Source: a virus. From it: a DNA stretch of 64,000 bases. The translations under genes were made by a program, and so were the position numbers. The notes under the pieces are model-generated. The model worked only from the letters and a program-made list of their open reading frames with translations. It was not told the origin of the DNA and searched no databases. The stretch covers positions 1 through 64,000 of the IMG/VR virus record IMGVR_UViG_3300046170_000287. One strand, written 5' to 3'. Positions 41,101 through 47,900 of the stretch are shown here, piece after piece (the stretch's first letter is position 1; each line of letters starts with the position of its first letter).

Positions 41101-41264
41101 TTTATTTCCGGGGAGTCTTGTATCTTTACTTCTTCAACCTCTATTGCTTCTGGAGCTTTATAGCTTGTAGATGCTTTCCACTCCTCTATTCTTCTCTTCA
41201 TCTCTGTAGGATCAAGAGGAGGTTGAATAGCTTGTAGTTCTTGTACTTTTTCTACTAATGTCAT
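32106..41264 (-). CDS. Giant polyvalent virion protein (3052 aa): metallopeptidase, sigma-2-like, HAD and C-terminal repeat modules
   Basis: The largest gene. The N-terminus (1-300) is charged and disordered; residues about 600-800 are Gly/Ala-rich and hydrophobic. Near residue 1125 THEIPHSIL is an HExxH metallopeptidase signature. About 1298-1400 (PTAISLARRFKNRPGYDEQL..) resembles sigma-70 region 2. About 2045-2210 is a HAD phosphatase fold: VFDFDDTLA, VLTARP, GRWIM, FYFADDALKN. About 2530-2800 is a helical region like the C-terminal part of phage polyvalent proteins. The last 120 residues repeat a unit (GLTKKEI..L..E.NRV.KI.EL) twice. Polyvalent proteins are thought to be injected with DNA. 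It lies beside the internal virion proteins, so an ejected protein is likely. Confidence 0.8.
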   Translation of the reverse strand: MTLVEKVQELQAIQPPLDPTEMKRRIEEWKASTSYKAPEAIEVEEVKIQDSPEIKDPIEESQSNTGSEALDSGNGQSLYQDDYGLNISPVQGLSDTTGGFGTLEFGQNVIYNMQLEEYEKQKAKHDKAKKDFKSKKQAQREGVNLLENGEVNFESRVIIPRGETGFDEFTFNQIQERIDNKEPGFENVKNVKDYVSKVPNAEIITYTQNKDFEGTIGTIDEVVIQKYDPVDLNNQLGNQVWETNNEPAIQSSLDKYGNSIGSSYFPTIKSSREAEKERSDGSKAVNISSVQNYRTDYLGSQANLKFNDVSIDEVLQDGKQFLTKNELKFLELSPEEQDKEASKENYGERLFFGDEIKNLDLDEVQESEIELFQKAKKLADTTEKDVLKQKLNNDYFKIVGLAQEIYNWDKVNSGAANDPSFFSKNGGYKGQKGFEWTEDISSLVEEIALNGRLPGYLEKLDVRAIDDEDGHPLIKAFNDAVENYKIVNRAFQLDRDPLTTEQGGFTDEFYTATVNLLGGDAAPTDRQVKDTYLNWMQTNGFTPSKEALNNSLAIQIPGGGLKAPESMRQEIGATAPDLLAWMGDVYLFTRGSGNIVGKTQKWANKLATQSKKFSKIPYALPAFKTANAALGQATTFTGGTIVGQYRTGDFSLEELPSSAGFGASLAVGHSMYDPFVKFLGKSKMGRMFSPVVNALTKYTPNTYKRVSRSVGSGFGGATTYQFGGAVTGGLFDEQGNLTVSLHTQAVETIKMIIAGTFTKAIPNMRSIGKEFKSDVISAKTSGRLDLEAKESAQRLGVETSVIKLETDTTTQAPEGLRAPEENAKAELNSAFDNKVNDLLKRKREGKITKQEADAEFKKLKEDYRVVDTQIAVNAAYELIQAEKNAGNAPRESEFYLVSQKIKNGEKLNDRDGEVLSYYGLDGVGMLYKRLGIQKNSVNDSYLQNLILNESLIEAQLNGKSFMLTPYGLQPLNPIEFVSPKGTTARQNAREFLLKKQELNEEIYRLKKLDKNNLSESELLENKQATKSAEQELSKYIKGGELYNNIQSELQGAAITAYEKDIKQADPSKGTVVEARTPEEFQQRYDESGFKAEDVKGKIAFTDKDGNKVINREFALQQRNFTPVTHEIPHSILKDSFKDAEGNVTPEGIEMIDGVLGKLTPRQKQVLDEELASRYDVGQSKEKWYEENITVLAELIKRGEIEFSKSFGEGLAGLVPAFKSFLPNIEVNPETGKGIFDMLKAQDLGRVEIKETPKKVEVETTTENLELAAPSAPFSLSKNNSNTVNKLFEEKGKGASFEILELLRPTAISLARRFKNRPGYDEQLLVDEIMTGKRGMLDVINDYAAKVEKGDKVGDLSLFLNNSFSTKTGFKRYIEIADRNLGKEFDSSVDDLVGLKDVAVEETTKEKEKVTATKRLPSEIKMKPEFVENLGIEVKEGQTSEQAIQEALKIQVLDSFKDIDINKYKDLKTPRSLAEFYAKMLGIESEAGIKALMIPNRNFPAGEKAAATRAKQFILDNLQAIHSRINTPGFKQTKVGKALLTEKGDLKPGSLKTLRDIISGKNITVEGYDGKPLEFNPLENGKPVPLYRRSQPLKVVLASYFKNNALEYLEGNAGQRAKLGAKFSEDKKVPKITTGKEREELKYTQPSFVRDKVFEKSKKTGLLKGYTIIDTKSPEYKAAVKDFKSFFEFYPEGQRYVEQSMTGGRDLTFRDIPTFEKLYGKSIREGKATRFTYAAAEMFLAGKVNKGLRDGSILRNNKFRLDEVENFYLKIQEFLKTKQGKGKYGIFEQFLRDSAKGQSHLNRFGAALVFYPINRLTGKAVSVKVKEEHMAPVNKIGLMLLEAAKRGTVKQEFKDIKAIYGQGALRYNDDKGLSVFLDKNLPPEYYDKVLNAVREGKLDFLPQGTASLVRYTIENTIDPFAYAFTKTQKSIGEFFVGKSKKVTTPFEILENSKVVNELITKVLTGEITRERAKKDYQELQKVVDPKAKSAVKMNELASSSFRFDKAATNEAVVENLRAADAALENSRSLNIENGKPVPKKEKKIRVFDFDDTLARSNSKVLVEMPGRPIDIEMLDIAARRIFKKEFENKPSSKQNFENLNEEQQARVLKDFPSGETFKINATEFAKRAAELESKGAKFDFSEFSKVVDGKKGPLFDVAKKIADARGTEDLFVLTARPQDAAGPIREFMKALGIDIPLKNITGLADGKASAKGRWIMDKVSEGYNDFYFADDALKNVQAVKEVLDQADVKGKVQQAKFSNAKTFNTITNEMIEASSGIEAFKTFSAAKAKTLGENKGRFDWLTMASSAEDFKGLLYKMIGKGKQGEAHFEFLKNNLIDPYNRAEDSAIQAKISAANDFMALKSMYKTIPTTLKKETGVGKFTYQHALRTYMWTKQGMSIPGLSKADIIKLNKFVTDSSELQTFADQLIVSQKGKGYPEPGKNWLAGNLTTDIIGGINKVNRAEYQKTFRENVDIIFSPENLNKMEAAYGTRWRKALEDTLRRMKSGSNRPIGGSEITNKVLDWTNNSVGAVMFLNTRSALLQTISSVNFLNWGDNNPIAAGKAFANQKQFWGDFMKLMNSDYLVQRRNGLKINVSESEIADAVKDSKNKVNAAISYLLSKGFVLTRYADSFAIASGGSTFYRNRIKKYAKEGMDQKLAEEKAFEDFKDVAEESQQSSDASKISMQQASGAGRVILNWANTPMQYVRIQKRAAQDLIAGRGDAKEHISKIAYYGAIQNLIFNSLQQALFAIGFGSDEDEKDPKLKARNEQKITRVANGMIDSQLKGLGIAGAAMVAAKNTVLKIISESDKKRPEYEKAAIEALSFSPAISSKYRKIVGGLKSFSWNMKEIKEKGFSLDNPAYLAGSQIFTAFTNVPLDRVVKKVNNIRGILSEQTAEWQKIALAAGYSTYDVGLPYYGGWDAKADPTPEEIQQREFDTMKKDTKTKDQIDMLLDLGLTKKEIKALGKENNRVKKIIELQKAKEDSKVIVDGEEVEVVKPKESNEAKLRRQFDSIKAENKPDQVKTLTKFGLTKKEIRDLRYEKNRVEKILELMDK

Positions 41265-41274
41265 TTAATTAAAT

Positions 41275-42369
41275 TTAAAGTTTGTTATCATCAATGAACT
41301 TTTGAGCTTTAGCTTTTCTAGCTTCTGCTAAATTAAATACAGCAGCATCTTCTTTCACAGTTGGAAACTTATTTGTTATAAATGGCTTTAAATAATTATT
41401 CATAAAGTATTCTTTATATTTAATTTCAAACAAAAGTTTATTTTCTTGTGAAAGCGGAAGATCATATTTATATGACCAAGATCTAGATCCAGCATTAGCG
41501 TTTTGAGCCATTTGATCATCTTCATCTACACTTGTTCCTTGAGCAATGTAAACATTCCAAGCAGCTACAACTTCTTGCTCCTGGTTTAACATACCCGCTA
41601 CTTCAGCATTTATAAAAGGATCAGACTTTTTTTGTATTTTATCCATATCAAACTTCAGCAGGTTTCTACCCATGTTTGAACCTATATCTAAAATTTCATA
41701 ATCAAAAGTTCCATCAGGATTTTTCATTATAAATTCTTCAGATATTTTAGCAGTAGGACTTAATTCACCTTCTATTATATCTTCATCTTTAAACAAACCT
41801 ACTTTTGTAAGTAAAGAAAGCATTAAGCCATTTATGTCTGGTGTTTCAGCTATTAAATCTGTATTAGATTTTATTAAAGAATCTAGAGCTGTATTGTTTA
41901 TTCTTAAAGGTTGATCAAACAAAGGGCCTTCAAAAATTATTTCCTGACTGTTGTTCGGAAGTAAATTAAGAGTAACCATATATCCGTCATTTTTAGAAAA
42001 CCCAGCTTTACTGGTCATTATAGAGTTAGCAACTAAATATTCATAGTTGTTATTAACATCATAATTAGCACTTTCTGTTACTGATAATTCTGCAAAAATG
42101 TTTTCTAAAAAATCTATAGTTTTAGCCGGAGCTTCTTCTATTTGTTTTAAAATTTTATTTTCATATAAACAAGTAGGATCTTGACAAGTTTTATTTTTAA
42201 TAGCCATTTTCAACTGAGCATATACTTTAGCTGTACCTTCGTACGCTCTTTCTATTATATTATAATTATAATCAGACGATGTAGAGGTAAAAATTCTGTC
42301 ATAAGCCGCGGCGTTACTTTGATTGTACTGCTTTAGCGTAAGATTTATTAATATATTTTTGTCTTCCAT
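41275..42369 (-). CDS. Virion protein (364 aa), probably internal/tail-associated
   Basis: 364 aa, acidic, mostly helical with a mixed middle (GYMVTLNLLPNNSQEIIFEG) and a C-terminal helix (FNLAEARKAKAQKFIDDNK). It lies between the gp14-like protein and the giant protein, in the position of ejection proteins. I recall similar proteins next to giant polyvalent genes in marine phages; no function is known. Confidence 0.6.
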   Translation of the reverse strand: MEDKNILINLTLKQYNQSNAAAYDRIFTSTSSDYNYNIIERAYEGTAKVYAQLKMAIKNKTCQDPTCLYENKILKQIEEAPAKTIDFLENIFAELSVTESANYDVNNNYEYLVANSIMTSKAGFSKNDGYMVTLNLLPNNSQEIIFEGPLFDQPLRINNTALDSLIKSNTDLIAETPDINGLMLSLLTKVGLFKDEDIIEGELSPTAKISEEFIMKNPDGTFDYEILDIGSNMGRNLLKFDMDKIQKKSDPFINAEVAGMLNQEQEVVAAWNVYIAQGTSVDEDDQMAQNANAGSRSWSYKYDLPLSQENKLLFEIKYKEYFMNNYLKPFITNKFPTVKEDAAVFNLAEARKAKAQKFIDDNKL

Positions 42370-42382
42370 TTTTTATTATTGA

Positions 42383-43102
42383 TTAACCCGGAGTTGCCAG
42401 AGACATTCCTATAGAGCCTAATGATCCTATCATACCTGTTATAGCTGCTGATTGATCTCTTTTAGCTGCTGCTTGAGCTTGAGCAGCTGCACCCGCCATA
42501 GCTGCATGTCTATTTATTTTAGCATTTTGTCTATCTTCTAAAGCGTTAAATGTAAATTGCTTTCCAGCGGCCATAGCACTTTGAACTCTTTGGGCTTCTG
42601 ACATTTCTAATCCTTGTATTCTTAACTTTTCTTGTAATTGAAATTGTTCTTGTTGTAGTTCACCTTCGGCTCTTAGTTTTTCGTTGGCAACTTCTTGTTT
42701 TTCTATGTCAGCTGAAATACCTTGTTTAGATTTTAAAGCGGCTTGAGCTAAAGCCGTGGCGCCTCCAGAGCCTGCTCCTGTTGCTAGCATAGTGTCTAGC
42801 GTGTTAGCCAAAGCTTGATCTGATTCTTCCATTTGTATTTCCGTAGCTTGAGTAGCTACACTTAGATTATTAAATGGATTAGTTACTTGATTAGATAAAT
42901 CCACGGCCATATCAGCTACACTTTTAACTCCTTCATATGGATTTACTATAGGTTGTCTGTTAGCTTCAAGCTTGTTTACAATTTTCAAATGTTTAGCTCG
43001 CTCTCTAGCTGCTCTTCTAGCTGCTTTTTTAGCTGAACCAGAACCTATTAAGCCTCCGATTAAACTAGCTCCTGCGCCGATACCTGCTACTGCTACACTC
43101 AT
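42383..43102 (-). CDS. Internal virion protein, gp14-like (239 aa)
   Basis: The N-terminus VAVAGIGAGASLIGGLIGSGS is a glycine-rich hydrophobic segment, followed by Ala/Gln-rich helices (about 60-190) and a second hydrophobic Gly/Ser C-terminus (ITGMIGSLGSIGMSLATPG). This helix-rich layout with hydrophobic ends is that of podophage internal core/ejection proteins such as T7 gp14, which build an envelope channel. Position among the late virion genes agrees. Confidence 0.7.
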   Translation of the reverse strand: MSVAVAGIGAGASLIGGLIGSGSAKKAARRAARERAKHLKIVNKLEANRQPIVNPYEGVKSVADMAVDLSNQVTNPFNNLSVATQATEIQMEESDQALANTLDTMLATGAGSGGATALAQAALKSKQGISADIEKQEVANEKLRAEGELQQEQFQLQEKLRIQGLEMSEAQRVQSAMAAGKQFTFNALEDRQNAKINRHAAMAGAAAQAQAAAKRDQSAAITGMIGSLGSIGMSLATPG

Positions 43103-43103
43103 A

Positions 43104-43616
43104 TTACTTTTTTATTTTTAATTTTTTAATCATGCTTTCTACGCTAATGTCAGGATCGTTAAAATCTTTAGCTATAACATCGTCTAATGTTTCTTCTACA
43201 GTTCTTTTATCTGTAGCATGCACTGTTATCCAAACTGTGTCTTCATGCATATATATTATTCTTTTTGTGCCTGGTAAAGTTATACCAGCGTAAGGAGCTT
43301 TTATTCTTTCAACCCCTGTTTCAGTTAATACTGATAAATCTCCTTTTAAAACAAAATAAGGATGTTTCTTCTTGTGTATGCCAGTAGATATTATTTGCCC
43401 TTTTGGCATAAATATTTCTCTTATATACAAGCCGTCGGCAAAAGTATGCTTAAGAGGATTAATTTTATTTAGCTCTTCACTTCTACCTGGTTTTTCAGGA
43501 TCGCCATAAGAGCCATCTATTTCTAATATTTGTTTTTCAAATAGCATTATAGTTTTTCTATAATGATCTATTTGTTGTATTTTTTCTAACTTTTTTTTAG
43601 CTAAAGCTTTTTCCAT
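43104..43616 (-). CDS. Cupin-like virion protein (170 aa)
   Basis: Residues 50-140 form a double-strand barrel: YIREIFMPKGQIISTGIHKK then HPYFVLKGDLSVL and a turn with GITLPGTKRIIYMHEDTVWI. The G-x-H...H and PG...H-E pattern is cupin-like, but the full metal-binding triad is incomplete. N-terminal 40 residues are a charged helix. Phage cupin proteins of this type are common near tail genes and unexplained. Confidence 0.65.
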   Translation of the reverse strand: MEKALAKKKLEKIQQIDHYRKTIMLFEKQILEIDGSYGDPEKPGRSEELNKINPLKHTFADGLYIREIFMPKGQIISTGIHKKKHPYFVLKGDLSVLTETGVERIKAPYAGITLPGTKRIIYMHEDTVWITVHATDKRTVEETLDDVIAKDFNDPDISVESMIKKLKIKK

Positions 43617-43626
43617 TTAATTAAAT

Positions 43627-44898
43627 TTAATATGAAGATTCTATAAAATCACTAGACACAGCAAACAATTCACTGTTATTTGAATAACCTCCGCTGTTAG
43701 CTGTTAAGAGTAAAGCGGTGGCTGTGAAACCTTTTATACCAGATATAGATCCGCCAAATATTATTTCACCCTGAGTTGCTGGTGATGAGTTTATTAGATT
43801 AGCAAAATATTTATTTTCTTTTTTTGAAAACTGGTTTTGTAAATATTGATTATCTAATTGTGCTAATGTTGTAGGCATTACAAAAGGAGTTATAGGTAAA
43901 GCAGAATCCGTGCCAGTTACCATATTAGACAACTGCCAATCTCCATTACCTTCATAGTTTATAGTTTTAAAGTTCTTAGATACAGATGGACTCGTATTAA
44001 ATATAGTGGTTATGGTAGAGGCGGACTGCGTATCATAAAAATAACCTCTATTTACTTGAGTTGAATAATGCTGATATATTCCTCCTCCACTTGTAGTATA
44101 AAAATTATTTCTAATACTAAAAATATTATTAGGAACGTAGCTATATCTACTAGTCCAACCATTTATTGCTTCATCAAAGCTCAATGTATTTACTTGACCT
44201 GAAGTAGGTACCATACTTAAAGTATAACACTTGTTATGTATATCCCAACCTCCTAAAATATTACCGCTACCAACTATGGCTAGATTATCTCTAAAATAAT
44301 CCACCATACCGTAGTTAGATATTTCAGTTATACCATCTATTGAAAGCCTTAGAATAGAACCTTTATCTGCATCTGCAAAGTACTTTTGATATCCATAAAC
44401 TGCAAAACTTTCTGGGTTTCTACTTATTCCAAATTCTCCTGCGTAAGGTTGTATTCCACCTATTACAACATTAGAAGCTGTTTGAATAGGTTGTCCTTCT
44501 TGTGTGTAAATAGCGTCTTTATCTATTAAAGCTCTATTAACTTTTCTTTCTTGAAAAATTACTAAATTAGTATCTTCTGCATAAAGTCTTTGAACACTAC
44601 CTTTTCCTGGATCTACTTTTTTAGTTATTTGATCACCAACTGAAAATACATTAGATTGATTAATTCCTGTTCTAGAATTAAAAATACCCGAATATATCAA
44701 GCCGTTAGAAAGAGTTTCTCTGTTGTTTTCTTCAGAATAAGCAAAAGCTCGTGGTGCTAAACCTGTTTGAACATTATTATAGCCACCTCGTATTCTAGAC
44801 TCTTCAATATACCAGTTATTGAAGGGGGCTAAATTTCTTAAAGATATATTTTTAAGAACATAAGTATTATAGTACTTTACAGGTATTATAGTAGGCAT
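43627..44898 (-). CDS. Tail hub/nozzle-type protein (423 aa)
   Basis: 423 aa, Asn/Ser/Gly/Tyr-rich beta protein. VNTLSFDEAINGWTSRYSYV and SIRNNFYTTSGGGIYQHYST are repeats reminiscent of beta-propeller blades in podophage tail nozzle or stabilisation proteins. It follows the 1774-aa gene directly and may be its split or paralogous partner. Late motif upstream at 44901-44920. Confidence 0.6.
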   Translation of the reverse strand: MPTIIPVKYYNTYVLKNISLRNLAPFNNWYIEESRIRGGYNNVQTGLAPRAFAYSEENNRETLSNGLIYSGIFNSRTGINQSNVFSVGDQITKKVDPGKGSVQRLYAEDTNLVIFQERKVNRALIDKDAIYTQEGQPIQTASNVVIGGIQPYAGEFGISRNPESFAVYGYQKYFADADKGSILRLSIDGITEISNYGMVDYFRDNLAIVGSGNILGGWDIHNKCYTLSMVPTSGQVNTLSFDEAINGWTSRYSYVPNNIFSIRNNFYTTSGGGIYQHYSTQVNRGYFYDTQSASTITTIFNTSPSVSKNFKTINYEGNGDWQLSNMVTGTDSALPITPFVMPTTLAQLDNQYLQNQFSKKENKYFANLINSSPATQGEIIFGGSISGIKGFTATALLLTANSGGYSNNSELFAVSSDFIESSY

Positions 44899-44900
44899 AT

Positions 44901-44920
44901 GTTTATTATCACTTGTTTAT
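44901..44920 (-). promoter_or_regulatory. Candidate late motif (AAGTGA/TATA-type) before the nozzle gene
   Basis: On the minus strand ATAAACAAGTGATAATAAAC, with AAGTGA followed by an A/T run. It is close to the string upstream of 52438 (AACAAGTGATACTATAATA). The ATG follows within 3 bp, which argues against a classical promoter position. Confidence 0.25.
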
Positions 44921-44932
44921 TTATAATTTTAA

Positions 44933-47900
44933 TTATGGTCCTTTAAGGAATTGTTGATTTGCGCCACCCGGATTATTATAGCCTGTAGCTAAAGGATATC
45001 TGTCTTGCTGTGCGCCCAAACCTTGTGATCCTGGTTGATAACCAGCTCCAGGAAAAACGTCATTGTTTCCATTTCCATAAAAATTGATATCTACACTGGA
45101 AGTTCCTAGTGATGAAAAAGAAACTGGCACAGTGCTTCCTGGGATATTTAAAGGGTTTATTGTTTCTGTGCTTTTAAATATCTGAAATCGCGTTGAGTTT
45201 GGCGCGTTGCCGCTATTAAAATATTGAAAAACACAATTTAATAAAGCGCCATTATTGTAGTCATAAGTGCCTGTTGCTGTTGGAGGTGTTGGATTTTGTT
45301 GACCTGGTGTAACATCAACAGCTTGTTGATTATTAGTAGGATCAAATCCATCAACTTCCCCAATTATAGCCCATGAAGAAAAACTATAACTTCCAGTAGG
45401 TTGACTTTGCTGTGAACTTACAGACCAAGACGCAAAATTATAAGGTTGAGTTCCATCTGGTTTTATAAAACCAACATCAGCCGTAGCGGTGTTGTTTGGA
45501 GGTGTGTTGGATGGAACTATGACTTGAGCGCTAGGGGAGTTGGGTAAGTTGTTTGGCATTAAAAGTCTTCCGTATATGTAATACTTACCACTAAATGGAG
45601 GATTACCCTGCTGCGGTCTAGTATAGTTAAGTATTTGAAAATAAGTGGTTCTAACTTTTGTAGCATCAAACCCTGGATTCATACCCCACGACGTAGAGTT
45701 TGGATCGGTTGCTTCATTAGGATTATTAAATTCACCATCGTTTCCACCGCTTCCAAATAATTCAAGATAGGTTCCTAGATCAACTCCATTAGTGTCTTTA
45801 TCAAAAAATCTATATCTTAAATCTGTAAAATCTTGTTGACCTACAATCCAATTTATAACAACTTCTTCAGTTTGACTACTAGTATCTTTTAAAACCATAG
45901 TAGCGTTGTATTGACCAGCGCCACCCACAGTGCTACTCTGTGTTGTATCTACTCCTTCACTGTTTATCATTTGTAAAGTAAACCGTTGTTTAAAAACACC
46001 ACCAGAATTTACGCGAGGTGCTTGAAACGTTATATTAACAATGTCTTGTGGAAGTCCAGCATATTGTGTTGAGCCCACGACCCAGCTTGAATCCCAAGTG
46101 GTAACATCTCCAAGCCCATTTGTTTTTACAACTCTATCTACACTCCAACCGTAGCCAGTATTTTGAGTTTCAGGACTTACACCAGTAGCAAACATTACTT
46201 GATCATTTCCAGTAGACTGCGGTGGTGAGCCGCTGGGACTTGCTAAAGTTGCAGAGCCATTAGCTCCACCTGGTGATATCGGTGCGGTGTTGGTTACATT
46301 ATGAGAACAAATAGTTTTACCATCACTGTAATCTAATATATTTCCTGTTGGAATAAAATTAGGATCACTTATTACAGGATCTGAATTAGTAAGTTGAAGC
46401 GTTACATTTCTTTCTACAACAGTATTATTAGCCATTGTAAACGCTATTCTTGCTAAGTATCTACCTCTTTGATCCGCACAGGTATCAGGTTCTAAAGGAG
46501 TTGGGTTTGCTCCAGCAGGCTGACCAGCGTAAAAAGTTTTTGCAGTCTGTATGGTATAACCACCAACTCCGCCATTAACTAACGTGAATGATGGATTAAA
46601 TGTATCAGCATAATCTACACTAGTATCTAAATTTCCTTGAGTATCATGATTAAATATAGTAACAAACTCACCAGTTGTATCAGTTAAACTAACACCATTT
46701 TCTTGAGGAAAAAACGGACTTGTTATAGTAGTACCTACTACAGTGCTTTCTGGAAAATTAACATTAACAGGCGTTACATTTGTTATTATATCGTTATCAT
46801 TTGCTATATCATTATTAATATCTGATATTAAACCTCCAGTTGAAGTCTCGTAGAACAATTCTAAATTAGAAACAAAAGGTGATGTCTCTACAATAGATAA
46901 ACTAAGATTTGGAGAATAAGGATAATTACCTCTTGTAGTCGATCCAGCCGCTTCAGGAGCAGTATATAAACCTGTAGTTAATCCAATTGGTTCTGATGAA
47001 GTAAATTTTACAACCTGAGGTTTTTGATCGTAATTATATATTGCGTTATTATTTAAAAAAGGTGGTACCTGACCTGGTACAACTACGCCCTGATCATCAA
47101 CCTCCTCGGGCCCAATACTTGGAAATGCATCATCTATACCACCCACTAAGTCTGCTCTATCAGCTGTTGACGCTGGTAAAAACTGCTTATTAGTTATAAG
47201 CTCATATTCAGTGTTACCGCTAAATGTAGTAAAAAAAGCAGCTTGATTTTCAACTCTTGGAAAAACAGCAGAATCACTTGTAAATTGATTTTGTATAGGT
47301 CCAACCTCTTGTAGGTTTCTAGGTATTTTGTTTATGTTATCAGCTACTAAAGTTGAAAAATAAATTTCATTTATTTCTACCTCGCTAGGTATAGGTGTGC
47401 CACCAGCGCCTGCGCCACTAGTAAATATAGGATAACCATTTATAAAACCTGGTAAATACGCATTATAATAGTCCTGCTCTTTTTGTTTTATACCTACTCT
47501 GTACGTATAAAAACCAAGAGGATTTATATCATAACTAGCAAAAGTTCTAACAGCAGATAAAGAAGGGGGATTTTGAGCTGCTGGCGTAGCGTTAAATAAA
47601 TATTTTATTGATATTTGTTCTTTTGTTTCAAATATAACGCCATAAGGTTCTGTATGACCGGCATCTACTGGTGTGACAGAAGTAGTTTCAGTATAGTCTA
47701 TGTATTCACCTGTCCATTTTTTACCTACAGCAAAATAGCTAGTATAAGTGTTAGCAAAATTAGGGAATAAAGGCGTTTGTGTAAATGATCCTCCAGCTTG
47801 GTATTTATGTCTTCTGTTAGGGCCATATAATATTTCTACTTTGACATTAGTTCTTACGGGTAAAGCATTATTAAATGTTACCCTTAAAAAAGGACCACTA

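Noticed and set aside
32106-41264. crAss-type virion RNA polymerase in the giant protein
   Set aside because: No DxDGD catalytic motif is present; the DFDDT string belongs to a HAD fold.
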